In this document: piece by piece, positions 15,913 through 23,480 of the stretch | Layout: each line of letters begins with the position of its first letter | How positions within the stretch are numbered: the first letter of the stretch is position 1 | Source of the DNA: a virus | Length of the DNA stretch: 28,143 bases | Virus record (IMG/VR): IMGVR_UViG_3300043449_000726 | Span: 1-28,143 of that record | Reading direction: 5' to 3' (one strand) | Position numbers and translations under genes: made by a program | Notes under the pieces: model-generated | Told to the model about the DNA's origin: nothing | Databases searched by the model: none | Seen by the model: only the letters and a program-made list of their open reading frames with translations

Positions 15913-16169
15913 ATACCTTCCTGAGATGGGCCGCGATGATGCTGATTTCGGCTATCACCGATTACGCCTTGGACAAAGTGCAAGTCGAGCGCATCAAGAA
16001 TTTCATTGTCGCGCAGGCGAATGAAGCCATCAGCAATGCCATCAAGCACGAACGCGCTGCGGCACTCATCAAGGAAATGGCCGAGGACTTGTCCGATGTT
16101 GTGGTCGATTGGGTCATCCGCACCATCCTGTGGGTAGCGCGGGCGACGGGGCAGATTGAGGCACGCTGA
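15909..16169 (+). CDS. Hypothetical protein in lysis cluster
   Basis: Encodes 86 residues from a GTG that overlaps the previous stop (GTGA). The N-terminus is hydrophobic (LRWAAMMLISAITDYAL) and the C-terminal part (VVVDWVIRTILWVARATG) is an amphipathic or membrane-interacting helix, while the middle is charged and helical. It could be a peripheral membrane protein helping lysis, but no family is recognised. Its stop overlaps the next ATG as TGATG, which joins it to the lysis genes downstream. Confidence 0.6.
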   Translation: MNTFLRWAAMMLISAITDYALDKVQVERIKNFIVAQANEAISNAIKHERAAALIKEMAEDLSDVVVDWVIRTILWVARATGQIEAR

Positions 16170-16423
16170 TGGGCATCAAGCGCAAGATTGGACTGACGAC
16201 AGACACCGCTGGCGACCTCAAGGGCGCTGTCTACGGCATTTCTGCCGTCATCATCACAATGGAGCCAGGATGGGACCGGACGTTCCTGATCTCGCTGTTC
16301 CTGATTGTGATGGCCATCATCTCTTGGCTCACCGTTGGCAACATTCCTCCTGAAGCCGCCGAAGAACTGATGGTGGAAAAGGATTTGCGCGACGTGCTGC
16401 GGGAAGGCCGCGATGACGACTGA
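16169..16423 (+). CDS. Small membrane protein, holin candidate
   Basis: Encodes 84 residues with one clear transmembrane segment at about 38-57 (FLISLFLIVMAIISWLTVG) and a weaker hydrophobic stretch before it (GAVYGISAVIITM). The C-terminal 25 residues are highly charged and cytoplasm-like. It directly precedes and overlaps the endolysin gene, the usual place for a holin, the protein that opens the inner membrane at the lysis time. Holins are not defined by sequence, so this is inference from topology and position; other small membrane proteins nearby compete for the role. Confidence 0.55.
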   Translation: MGIKRKIGLTTDTAGDLKGAVYGISAVIITMEPGWDRTFLISLFLIVMAIISWLTVGNIPPEAAEELMVEKDLRDVLREGRDDD

Positions 16424-16961
16424 AGCCGCCGAACGGGCTGAGATATCCGCCTTCGTCAATTCGTTGTCGGAGGGCCGCGATTACACCACCCGTGCCGGGA
16501 CAGTCGCCGCCATCGAGTCGGAGTGCATCCGCCAAGGCATTGGCCTCAAAACCCAGATCGCTTATGTACTGGCGACGGTAGAGTGGGAGACCGCCGATAC
16601 CTTCAAGCCTGTCCGCGAGGCGTACTGGAAGAGCGAGGCATGGCGCAAGCGGAATCTAAGATATTTCCCTTGGTATGGCCGGGGATATTGCCAGTTGACC
16701 TGGGACTACAACTATCGTCGGTACCAGGAGATCCTCGGCATACCTCTGGTGGCCAATCCAGACCGAGCAATGGAACCCGCGATTGCCTGCTTCATTCTCG
16801 TTCATGGTTTCAAGCACGGTGTATTCACCGGCAAGAAAATCACCGACTACATCACCAAGGGCAAGACCGACTATATCGGCGCGAGGCGCTGCATCAACGG
16901 CACGGACAAGGCCGCAAAGATTGCGGCGATTGCGGTAAGGCGACTGAGGGCCATGGCATGA
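16413..16961 (+). CDS. Endolysin, glycoside hydrolase family 19-like
   Basis: Encodes 182 residues that cleave the peptidoglycan glycan strand at lysis. The GH19 (chitinase/lysozyme-like) pattern is visible: AYVLATVEWETADTFKPVRE around residues 50-69, with Glu59 the likely proton donor, the substrate-cleft motif GRGYCQLTWDYNY at 89-101, and the C-terminal DYIGARRCINGTDKAAKIAA at about 151-170. There is no signal peptide or SAR segment, so export should depend on a holin. The start at 16413 overlaps the upstream membrane protein by 11 bases; the stop overlaps the next ATG as ATGA. Confidence 0.87.
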   Translation: MTTEAAERAEISAFVNSLSEGRDYTTRAGTVAAIESECIRQGIGLKTQIAYVLATVEWETADTFKPVREAYWKSEAWRKRNLRYFPWYGRGYCQLTWDYNYRRYQEILGIPLVANPDRAMEPAIACFILVHGFKHGVFTGKKITDYITKGKTDYIGARRCINGTDKAAKIAAIAVRRLRAMA

Positions 16962-17056
16962 GCGACGAATTTCTCGATCAAGTCCTGATCGGCGTCGGCA
17001 TCGTGACCTGTATCGCCTTTGGCATCGCCGCGCTGCTGTATTGGGTGCTGTCATGA
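16958..17056 (+). CDS. 32-residue single-pass membrane peptide
   Basis: A 32-residue frame starting in the endolysin stop (ATGA) and ending in another ATGA overlap. After a short acidic N-terminus (MSDEFLDQ) it is one long hydrophobic segment (VLIGVGIVTCIAFGIAALLY). It could be a pinholin-like or accessory lysis peptide, or a small membrane protein of unknown role. Coupling on both sides and a lack of free space argue that it is expressed. Confidence 0.6.
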   Translation: MSDEFLDQVLIGVGIVTCIAFGIAALLYWVLS

Positions 17057-17397
17057 AACACCCAATCGACGAACTCATTGAGTGGGTCGTCGCCAGTGCG
17101 CTGTTCATGCTGTGTTTTTTCATTGCAGCGGCGGTGACTGGCTGCGCCACCACCGTAAAGCACGAAGTCCCGCAACTGGACACAGTGGGCGAGGCGATGA
17201 AGAAGATCGTCATTCAGGACGGCCAGAAGCCGACGCTGGCCATGCCGCCGATACCGCAGGAATGTGTGATCGACATTCGCGGCGATGTCATGGCCGCATC
17301 CTCGCAAGAGTGCGAAGACCTCATCAGATATTACTCGCGGGCGCGATCCTTGCTCAAGCCGGGTGCGCCGTTACCTGCCGCCCAACCGGCTCGCTGA
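17053..17397 (+). CDS. Predicted lipoprotein, outer-spanin candidate
   Basis: Encodes 114 residues from the ATG at 17053, chosen for its ATGA overlap with the preceding peptide; an in-frame TTG at 17041 is less likely. The N-terminus has a hydrophobic segment (ASALFMLCFFIAAAVTGC) ending in a lipobox VTGC with Cys31 as the lipidation site. The rest is soluble, with proline-rich patches (LAMPPIPQE, KPGAPLPAAQPAR), as in outer-membrane spanins such as Rz1. Spanins fuse the two membranes after the wall is cut. It is large for an o-spanin, so another lipoprotein function is possible. Confidence 0.55.
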   Translation: MKHPIDELIEWVVASALFMLCFFIAAAVTGCATTVKHEVPQLDTVGEAMKKIVIQDGQKPTLAMPPIPQECVIDIRGDVMAASSQECEDLIRYYSRARSLLKPGAPLPAAQPAR

Positions 17398-17459
17398 TGT
17401 ACCAAGAGAGGGAAGTGATGGCGGGACTGAAATGCACAGCAGGGTGGGTTCATAAATGA
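17397..17459 (+). CDS. 20-residue mini-ORF linking lysis genes
   Basis: A frame of 20 codons starts within the lipoprotein stop (TGATG) and ends in ATGA overlap with the next gene. It fills the only gap in this stretch, so it may be a peptide or simply a translational bridge that carries ribosomes to the downstream start. The product (MYQEREVMAGLKCTAGWVHK) has no recognisable feature, and chance cannot be excluded. Confidence 0.3.
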   Translation: MYQEREVMAGLKCTAGWVHK

Positions 17460-17701
17460 GCGAAACGTCAGAGATTAGCAAATGGGCAGGAGCGGGGATT
17501 GCCGTGCTTGCTGCAGCGGGTGGCTATATAGGCAGTGTGTCCAGTCAATCCGAAGATCAGGGGGCGCTGAAGCAAACCGTGGAAAACGTGGTGTTATCCC
17601 TGCGCGAGCATGATCATCGTGAGCGAGCCTTTGAGGAAGTCATCCGCGCTCAGATCAACGACATCGAAGCCAGAGTTCGCGTACTGGAGTCCAAGCGATG
17701 A
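17456..17701 (+). CDS. Membrane-anchored coiled-coil protein, inner-spanin candidate
   Basis: Encodes 81 residues. A single N-terminal membrane segment (about 9-28, KWAGAGIAVLAAAGGYIGSV) is followed by a periplasm-type helical coiled coil (GALKQTVENVVLSLREHDHR and FEEVIRAQINDIEARVRVLE). This is the topology of inner-membrane spanins such as lambda Rz, though it is shorter than Rz. With the nearby lipoprotein it could form the two-component spanin complex. The usual gene order is Rz then Rz1; here it would be reversed, so the assignment stays tentative. Confidence 0.5.
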   Translation: MSETSEISKWAGAGIAVLAAAGGYIGSVSSQSEDQGALKQTVENVVLSLREHDHRERAFEEVIRAQINDIEARVRVLESKR

Positions 17702-17847
17702 TATGGACGCTGGTGTTTCTTCTGTTGTGGATGGTTTTCAGGATGCTGCTGAATCTGCCTGTGCATGATCGGCAAGCAAAAAAGTCGATGCTGCATCACG
17801 GCGCGGCGAATGTCGTCACGCGAGTGAGCGAAAAACATCATGGATGA
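17698..17847 (+). CDS. 49-residue membrane protein
   Basis: A 49-codon frame begins in ATGA overlap with the previous stop and ends overlapping the next gene by 8 bases. Residues 2-19 (IWTLVFLLLWMVFRMLLN) form a transmembrane helix; the remainder is basic and His-rich. It is one more small membrane protein of the lysis region; no family is recognised. Confidence 0.55.
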   Translation: MIWTLVFLLLWMVFRMLLNLPVHDRQAKKSMLHHGAANVVTRVSEKHHG

Positions 17848-18049
17848 CGCTGACCGCGCTCAAGAAAACCTCGACCGGGCGATGCGCCGGTATCAGACGC
17901 GGCCTGCGCCGGTGCATCACTACCGGCTCTCGACGGAATGCGCGGATTGTGGCGATGACATTGCGCTGGCGAGGCTGAAGATATTTCCTTATGCAGTTCG
18001 CTGTGCGGAGTGCCAGGGCTACTTTGATAACAAGGTGACACGTGGCTGA
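17840..18049 (+). CDS. TraR/DksA-family zinc-finger protein
   Basis: Encodes 69 residues, the length of TraR-type proteins. Four cysteines at 34, 37, 55 and 58 form the DksA C4 zinc finger (CADC, 17 residues, CAEC), and KIFPYAVRCAECQGYF is very close to the family signature. The N-terminus MDDADRAQENLDRAM carries the acidic helix that TraR inserts into the secondary channel of RNA polymerase to mimic DksA plus ppGpp. It may alter host transcription during late infection. It sits, unexpectedly, between the lysis genes and the tape measure, and overlaps the latter by 8 bases. Confidence 0.88.
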   Translation: MDDADRAQENLDRAMRRYQTRPAPVHHYRLSTECADCGDDIALARLKIFPYAVRCAECQGYFDNKVTRG

Positions 18050-20753
18050 TCTTTCAAAAACCGTTGAAATCATCTTTGGGGCCAAGGACAACGTAACCAC
18101 GACCGTCAAAAGCCTTGAGAGTCAATTCAAGGACTTCGACGCGACTGTCAAGAATGTGGCCGCCCCGATGGCGGATGTGGCGAACAAGATCCTCGCGGTC
18201 GAAACTGCGGTCTTGGCACTCTCTGCGGCGTTTGTCGGCAAGGCGATTGACGCGGCTGGCACCTTTGGCGATTCCGTGCGCGAAATCGGCACCCTGTTTG
18301 GTGGCACGTCAGATCAGGTCGGGCAGTTCGGTATCGACATCCAGAATTATGCCGCGACCTCAACCCAATCGATTGAGTCCATCAACGGCGCGATCTACGA
18401 AGCCATTTCCTCGGGCGTTAAATACGAAGACTCCATCAAGTTCATCAATGAGGCCGAAAAGCTGGCCGTGGCCGGTCGGGCCGACCTGACGCAAGTCACT
18501 GACGTACTGACCGGCACACTGAACGCTTACGGGGCCAGCACATCCGAAGCCGCCAACTACACTGATGACCTGCTGACGGCGGTCAACCTCGGTAAAACCA
18601 CCGTTCCTGAACTGGCCTCATCTCTGGCCAATGTCACCTCGATTGCGGCAGCGGCAGGCGTGCCATTCTCTGATTTGTCGGCAGCGGTCGCGGGCGTCAC
18701 CGCCGCGGGCAAGCCCACGGCTGAAGCCATCACCGCCATTCGTGGCGTGCTGGAGACCTTCGTCTCGCCATCGGGTGCAGCGGCAAAGGCGGCGGCGGAA
18801 CTTGGCTTGAGTCTGGACACCACCACGCTGAAGTCGCAAGGCCTGGATGGGGCGCTGAAGCAAATCTACGAGGCCACCGGCGGCACCGTCGAAGGCTTGT
18901 CGCAAATCTTCACCACCACCGAAGGCTTGCAGGGCGCGCTTATTCTCGGCGCCGATAAGTCGGGCATCTTTGCCAAGGCTTTGGAGGAGATGGGCACCAA
19001 CGCGGGATTGACGGCCAAGTCCTACGAGACGATGGCGCAGTCTTTCGAGGTGGCCACCCAGCGCATGGTGAATGCCGCTGATGTGGCGATGATTAAGGCG
19101 GGCACGCCGCTGCTGGACGAGTTCGGTTCGGTAGCCGCTGGCATTGCCGCTGTCTTCGCCAATCTCGGCAAGTCGATTGACAGCGGCGCGTTCGACCCGA
19201 TTATCCAGGCGCTGGAAGCCTTCGGCCAAAGCATGGCCGGAACGCTGGAGAACATTGCCAAGAATCTGCCCGAAGCGCTGGAGCTGGTGGACTTTAGCCC
19301 GCTGGTTCGATCACTAGAAAGTCTGGGTGGAGAAATCGGCGATGCCTTCAAGAATGTCTTTGGCGAAATTGACCTGGATACTCCGGAAGGCTTGGCCAGC
19401 GCGTTACAGACCATCGTCAACGGCATTGCTGGCCTGACCAATGTCACCGCCGGCATCATCGATGGGCTTGACCCCATATTCAAGGCCTTCGGTGGTCTGG
19501 CAAACGCCAGCGTCGGGGCCGGGGAGGGCGCACAAAAGGCCATCGGCGAATGGCTCGCGGCTGCGCAAATCCTCACCGAGTTCGGCACTCGCTTGACTGC
19601 CACGCTGATTACCCTGGATGCGTTTGGCGCTGACTTCAGCCGCATTTTTGACGTGATTCTTGGAGCCATACGGGGATTCAGCAACGCCATTGAAATCGTG
19701 GTCGAGGGTATTTCAGCCGCCGTTCTGGGGTTCGTTTACAACATCTTCAACGCCCTGGGCAAATTGCCGGACGCCTTCGGCGGGGCCATGTGGCGCGATG
19801 CCGCTGAAAGTGTCAAAGGCACCTTCAATAACTTTGCGCTGGCCGTTCAAAACGACATCAATGACCTCGATGAGGCCGGCAACCAACTTATTCGCGGACT
19901 GCATGGAGTCGGTGACGCCACGGGAGATGCCGCTGAAGGGATTGGCGCGGTCGGAACCGAAGCAGGAAAAGCGGCTGAACAAGGTAAGGCTTTCGTCGGC
20001 ATAGACTGGGGCCAATCGGCCACCGGCATCGACTATGTGGGCGAAGCCGCCAAACGTCTCGGTCTATCACTGGATGCCAGCGGACCGTCTGCCGAAACCT
20101 TCGGCAAGTACGTCAAAAGCGCCGCTGACGAAGCCGACATTGCCCGCGCCAAAACCAACGGCTACAAGCTGGAGATTGACGAACTCGGGAATCGCACCTT
20201 CATCCCGGTCATCGAAGGCACCAAGAAGACGGCTGAAGAAACCAAGAATGCTGCCAAGGAAATGGAAGCCGCCGCGAAACAGGCGGTTGACTATGACCTG
20301 AAGCTGCAACAGATCGCCAGCGCGGAACGCATCGCCTACATCGAGGCGAAATTCAAAGTGGACGAAGCGCAGATCCAGGCGGACGCGCAAAAGGTCGTCG
20401 CCGCCTTTGAGTCGATCAACACCTCGATCACGTCTACCGGCGAAACCCTCACCGGTCTGGTCGGCAGCTGGGCGGCACTGGCTGGAACCTTTGAGGGGGC
20501 GAAGCTGTGGGACTTGATCGAAAACGAGGAGAAGCGGCGACAGGAGGCATTCGAGCAGCAGAAAATCCTGTTGGCCGAACAGATCAAATATATGCAAGCC
20601 CGCACCACGGCGATGCTGAAAGGCGACACGCTGTTGAAGGTGGAAGCCGCTGGCCTGACGCCGCACCTCGAACGCATCTTCCATGAAATCCTTCGCGCCT
20701 GCCAGGTGAAAGCCAACGAGCAGGGGCTTGAACTGTTACTGGGGGCCACCTGA
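18042..20753 (+). CDS. Tail tape measure protein
   Basis: Encodes 903 residues from a GTG at 18042. It occupies the tube lumen and sets tail length; at about 1.5 angstrom per residue, tail length should be near 135 nm (estimate). The N-terminal third resembles the TP901-type tape-measure core: AGTFGDSVREIGTLFGGTSD, DLTQVTDVLTGTLNAYGAST, TTVPELASSLANVTSIAAAA and FSDLSAAVAGVTAAG. The middle (about 480-600) has hydrophobic helices able to enter the host membrane, such as IEIVVEGISAAVLGFVYNIF. The C-terminal part (about 725-870) is a charged coiled coil. It lacks any peptidase or lysozyme domain that I can see. Confidence 0.93.
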   Translation: MADLSKTVEIIFGAKDNVTTTVKSLESQFKDFDATVKNVAAPMADVANKILAVETAVLALSAAFVGKAIDAAGTFGDSVREIGTLFGGTSDQVGQFGIDIQNYAATSTQSIESINGAIYEAISSGVKYEDSIKFINEAEKLAVAGRADLTQVTDVLTGTLNAYGASTSEAANYTDDLLTAVNLGKTTVPELASSLANVTSIAAAAGVPFSDLSAAVAGVTAAGKPTAEAITAIRGVLETFVSPSGAAAKAAAELGLSLDTTTLKSQGLDGALKQIYEATGGTVEGLSQIFTTTEGLQGALILGADKSGIFAKALEEMGTNAGLTAKSYETMAQSFEVATQRMVNAADVAMIKAGTPLLDEFGSVAAGIAAVFANLGKSIDSGAFDPIIQALEAFGQSMAGTLENIAKNLPEALELVDFSPLVRSLESLGGEIGDAFKNVFGEIDLDTPEGLASALQTIVNGIAGLTNVTAGIIDGLDPIFKAFGGLANASVGAGEGAQKAIGEWLAAAQILTEFGTRLTATLITLDAFGADFSRIFDVILGAIRGFSNAIEIVVEGISAAVLGFVYNIFNALGKLPDAFGGAMWRDAAESVKGTFNNFALAVQNDINDLDEAGNQLIRGLHGVGDATGDAAEGIGAVGTEAGKAAEQGKAFVGIDWGQSATGIDYVGEAAKRLGLSLDASGPSAETFGKYVKSAADEADIARAKTNGYKLEIDELGNRTFIPVIEGTKKTAEETKNAAKEMEAAAKQAVDYDLKLQQIASAERIAYIEAKFKVDEAQIQADAQKVVAAFESINTSITSTGETLTGLVGSWAALAGTFEGAKLWDLIENEEKRRQEAFEQQKILLAEQIKYMQARTTAMLKGDTLLKVEAAGLTPHLERIFHEILRACQVKANEQGLELLLGAT

Positions 20754-21118
20754 TGCTCGTCGCACTGGAATCCTACGTCTTCGACCCGGTGGGCGCCATC
20801 GTCATCGATGCGCTGCCCGATTCGGAACTGTCCGCGTCCACCCGGCGCGTCAGCCGCACGGCCACCCTCGACGGCAACGCCGCGCTGATCGACAACGGCT
20901 GGACCGCCGCCGATTCGACTTTTACCATCGAGGCGCATCTGAGCCAGCCGGAAGAAGCCACAGTGCAGCATCTGGTGCGCGTCTATCCCGAGGTGATTTG
21001 CAGCACGTCCACCGGCTGCTACCTCGGCGTCATCGAGTTCGTCCGCCGTACCACCAACGGGCGCATCGTTATCAGTTTTCTCATTCAGCGGGCCTTGTCG
21101 CTGACTTCCGATTTATAG
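20753..21118 (+). CDS. Small tail protein after tape measure
   Basis: Encodes 121 residues, starting within the tape measure stop (TGATG). It is beta-rich, with VALESYVFDPVGAIVIDALP, then RRVSRTATLDGNAALIDNGW and TNGRIVISFLIQRALSL. Position after the tape measure is that of lambda M or of distal tail proteins, and a tail-tip adaptor role is reasonable. I do not recognise the family with confidence. It ends with a good ribosome site (AGGAG) for the next gene. Confidence 0.55.
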   Translation: MLVALESYVFDPVGAIVIDALPDSELSASTRRVSRTATLDGNAALIDNGWTAADSTFTIEAHLSQPEEATVQHLVRVYPEVICSTSTGCYLGVIEFVRRTTNGRIVISFLIQRALSLTSDL

Positions 21119-21128
21119 GAGACCCACC

Positions 21129-21914
21129 ATGCCAGCCATCAATCTTGCCTACCTTGAGTTTCGTCTGTCCGGTGGTGCGTCCAACGCAGACCCCGATGCT
21201 TCCTTGGGTGGCGTCATGTCATCAACCGCCATTCGTTCGGCCTCTGCCACTGGCCTCTCCAATATCAGCGGCTTGACGATTCTGGACGCCCCAGGGTCTG
21301 CAAGTGGCAACGGAACGCTGGCATGGGACATCACCGGGGGCACTTTGACATGGACCCCAGCGGGCGGCAGCTCGGGCGATCCGATTGTCATTGCCGAGGA
21401 TGGCCGTTATGCCATACCGGGGAGCGAAGGCCATCTCTACGTCGAAGCGGTTTATTCGTCACTGCCAGCCCAGTCGGAAAGCGACACGATTGCCGTGACG
21501 CCGATTGCCAATGCGCTTTGGGACAACATCGGCAAGGCTGAAGCCTTTGCCGGCGATGTTGAATACCGCTGCGCCTACATCACCAACGTCCACCCGACCG
21601 ATCCATTTATCGGGGCGAAGCTGTTTATTGGCAGCCAGCCGACCGGCGCCGATACGCTGGCGCTGGCATTGGATCTGGCTGGCATCGGTGACGGCTCCAG
21701 CACAGGCGTAGCCGATACCGTGGCCGATGAAAACACAGCGCCCGATCCTTCCCTGACCTTTGCTGCTCCAGCGACACTGGGGACCGCTTTAACCGTGGGC
21801 CAGTTGGCCGCGGGCGATGCCATTGCTTTCTGGCAGCAGCGAACGGTCCCGGCCAATACGCTGACCTCAACACCAGAAGATCGCTCACACCTCATCATCA
21901 ACGCAGGCTATTGA
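21129..21914 (+). CDS. Virion-associated protein (unknown)
   Basis: Encodes 261 residues. The first half opens NLAYLEFRLSGGASNADPDA and is low in charge; the second half contains ALWDNIGKAEAFAGDVEYRC and AYITNVHPTDPFIGAKLFIG, a pattern I have seen in phage structural proteins located between tape measure and tip genes. The end (GDAIAFWQQRTVPANTLTST) reads like a beta domain. A tail or baseplate component is likely; no enzymatic motif is seen. It has its own AGGAG site, one of few in this otherwise overlapped operon. Confidence 0.55.
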   Translation: MPAINLAYLEFRLSGGASNADPDASLGGVMSSTAIRSASATGLSNISGLTILDAPGSASGNGTLAWDITGGTLTWTPAGGSSGDPIVIAEDGRYAIPGSEGHLYVEAVYSSLPAQSESDTIAVTPIANALWDNIGKAEAFAGDVEYRCAYITNVHPTDPFIGAKLFIGSQPTGADTLALALDLAGIGDGSSTGVADTVADENTAPDPSLTFAAPATLGTALTVGQLAAGDAIAFWQQRTVPANTLTSTPEDRSHLIINAGY

Positions 21915-21915
21915 T

Positions 21916-23067
21916 ATGACCACCAACGTCAAAGTATTCAAATCCACTGACGCCAATGCGCCCACTCTGGCGGGGACGGCGGCCTATCTCATCAACGTCC
22001 TCGATGCGGTACTGGTCAATGGGTACAACAGCCAGACGGTGACGATTACCCGCGATGGCACGACCGCCACAGCCAGCGCATCGGCACATGGCTTCTTGCA
22101 AGGGCAGTGCCTGTTGATTTCAGGCGCAAGCCAAAGCGAATACAACGGTGAGCATTACATCACCGGCGTGACCGAGAATGCCTTTACCTTTACCGTCAGC
22201 GGTTCCCCGGCGACTCCAGCTACGGGCACCATCACGGCGAAGATGGCGCCGGCAGGCTGGGTCAAGTCTTTCTCTGGCACCAATAAAGCCGCATACAAGA
22301 TGGGCGGCGGCAATGAACGGTATTTGCGGATTGACGATGCCGGTGGAACCTCGGCCCGCGTGGTCGGCTATGAGTCCATGTCCGACGTGGATACCGGCAC
22401 GGCGGCATTCCCGACAGCCGCGCAGGTCTCCGGCGGGCTGTATATCAACAAAAGTTCGGCAGCGGATACTGCCGCCAGGGTGTGGATTGTGCTGGCCACT
22501 GACCGACTGGTTCATGTGTTCATCAATGGCGCCGCCACGAATGGGCAACTCGCCTCACTGGCGACTTTTGGCGATATCAAGAGTTACGCCGGGAGCGATC
22601 AATACGCCACCCTCATCATTGCCTCGCCTAGTTATTCGGCAACAGCCGTCGGCAGCTATAACCAAGCCACTGCATCGGCGGCTTATGGCACGACATTAGC
22701 CAGTCACTACATCGCCCGCAGTTACACGCAAGTCGGCGGGAGTGTGGCAGTCGGCAAGCATGGCGACGCGGCCAAGGCCAAATCACTCACGGCGCAACTC
22801 GGTGGGGCAGGACTGACCTACCCCAGTGAAACCGATGGCGGGCTGTATATGACGCCGGTCTATGTGCACGAAACATCTGCAATGCGCGGAGTGATTCCTG
22901 GCGTGTGGGGGCCGCTTCATGTAAGACCACTGACACAGCTGGATACGGTCAGCGGGTCTGGCTCATTGGCTGGAAAAACTTTTATTGCGCTGAATACCGA
23001 TGGCACTTCTCCGGCAGCGGCCAATGGGCAAATCTTCCTTGAGACCTCCAACACCTGGGATATCTGA
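21916..23067 (+). CDS. Tail structural protein with inserted beta module
   Basis: Encodes 383 residues. The outer framework starts with APTLAGTAAYLINVLDAVLV and resumes at APAGWVKSFSGTNKAAYKMG, followed by YLRIDDAGGTSARVVGYESM and HYIARSYTQVGGSVAVGKHG. Between them, at about 39-110, is a small module (SASAHGFLQGQCLLISGASQ then AFTFTVSGSPATPATGTITA) that I recognise from many phage structural proteins as an independent beta domain. It is probably a tail-tip-associated virion protein. The stop overlaps the next ATG as TGATG. Confidence 0.58.
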   Translation: MTTNVKVFKSTDANAPTLAGTAAYLINVLDAVLVNGYNSQTVTITRDGTTATASASAHGFLQGQCLLISGASQSEYNGEHYITGVTENAFTFTVSGSPATPATGTITAKMAPAGWVKSFSGTNKAAYKMGGGNERYLRIDDAGGTSARVVGYESMSDVDTGTAAFPTAAQVSGGLYINKSSAADTAARVWIVLATDRLVHVFINGAATNGQLASLATFGDIKSYAGSDQYATLIIASPSYSATAVGSYNQATASAAYGTTLASHYIARSYTQVGGSVAVGKHGDAAKAKSLTAQLGGAGLTYPSETDGGLYMTPVYVHETSAMRGVIPGVWGPLHVRPLTQLDTVSGSGSLAGKTFIALNTDGTSPAAANGQIFLETSNTWDI

Positions 23068-23480
23068 TGGCTGACGCAGGCGCTATTGCAATCAACCGGC
23101 CTAGTGCCATCGCCATGCCATTGTCGGTATGGGCAGCTGGCGGCAGGACAGTATCACCACTTACGCGGTCAACCGCTATGCGTCAGAGGCTGGCAGTCTA
23201 TGCCGCCGATACCACAACCCTGCATCTTTATCCTCGCAATGGGCGGATTGCAGGCACAGTACAGTCAGCTGGGCAAAGTCTCGCGGGGAAGTTTGTCATG
23301 CTGATTTATAGGGACTCATTCCGAGTCGTGACCACCACTCGCACGAATGACGCTGGCAATTTTGAGTTTGAAGAACTTTGGGAGGGCGGCAAATACTTGG
23401 CCGTGACGATGGAATCACTGGAACCGCAACCGACTCAGAACGCTGTGGTCGCTGATTACCTGACTCCAGTTATCACATGA
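23067..23480 (+). CDS. Protein with carboxypeptidase-regulatory-like Ig domain
   Basis: Encodes 137 residues. Residues about 58-125 (GRIAGTVQSAGQSLAGKFVM, then RTNDAGNFEFEELWEGGKYL) follow the pattern of a carboxypeptidase regulatory-like beta-sandwich, a domain that often mediates carbohydrate or protein contacts on phage tails. The N-terminal 50 residues are basic and not recognised. It is coupled to both neighbours (TGATG and ATGA) and probably belongs to the tail-tip complex. Confidence 0.55.
   Translation: MADAGAIAINRPSAIAMPLSVWAAGGRTVSPLTRSTAMRQRLAVYAADTTTLHLYPRNGRIAGTVQSAGQSLAGKFVMLIYRDSFRVVTTTRTNDAGNFEFEELWEGGKYLAVTMESLEPQPTQNAVVADYLTPVIT

Noticed and set aside
16523-16957. Upstream extension of the 32-residue membrane peptide through the endolysin in another frame
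   Set aside because: The extension is an out-of-frame shadow of the GH19-like gene (Arg/His rich); only the part from 16958 has membrane-protein character and a coupled start.
17082-17396. Frame overlapping the lipoprotein gene, considered as an embedded Rz1-type gene
   Set aside because: It is His/Arg rich with no signal peptide or lipobox; the lipobox is in the accepted frame.
23129-23311. Alternative + frame in the Ig-like protein gene, considered as evidence of a frameshift
   Set aside because: The accepted frame is continuous, coupled at both ends and carries the Ig-like pattern downstream; the alternative frame adds no recognisable domain.
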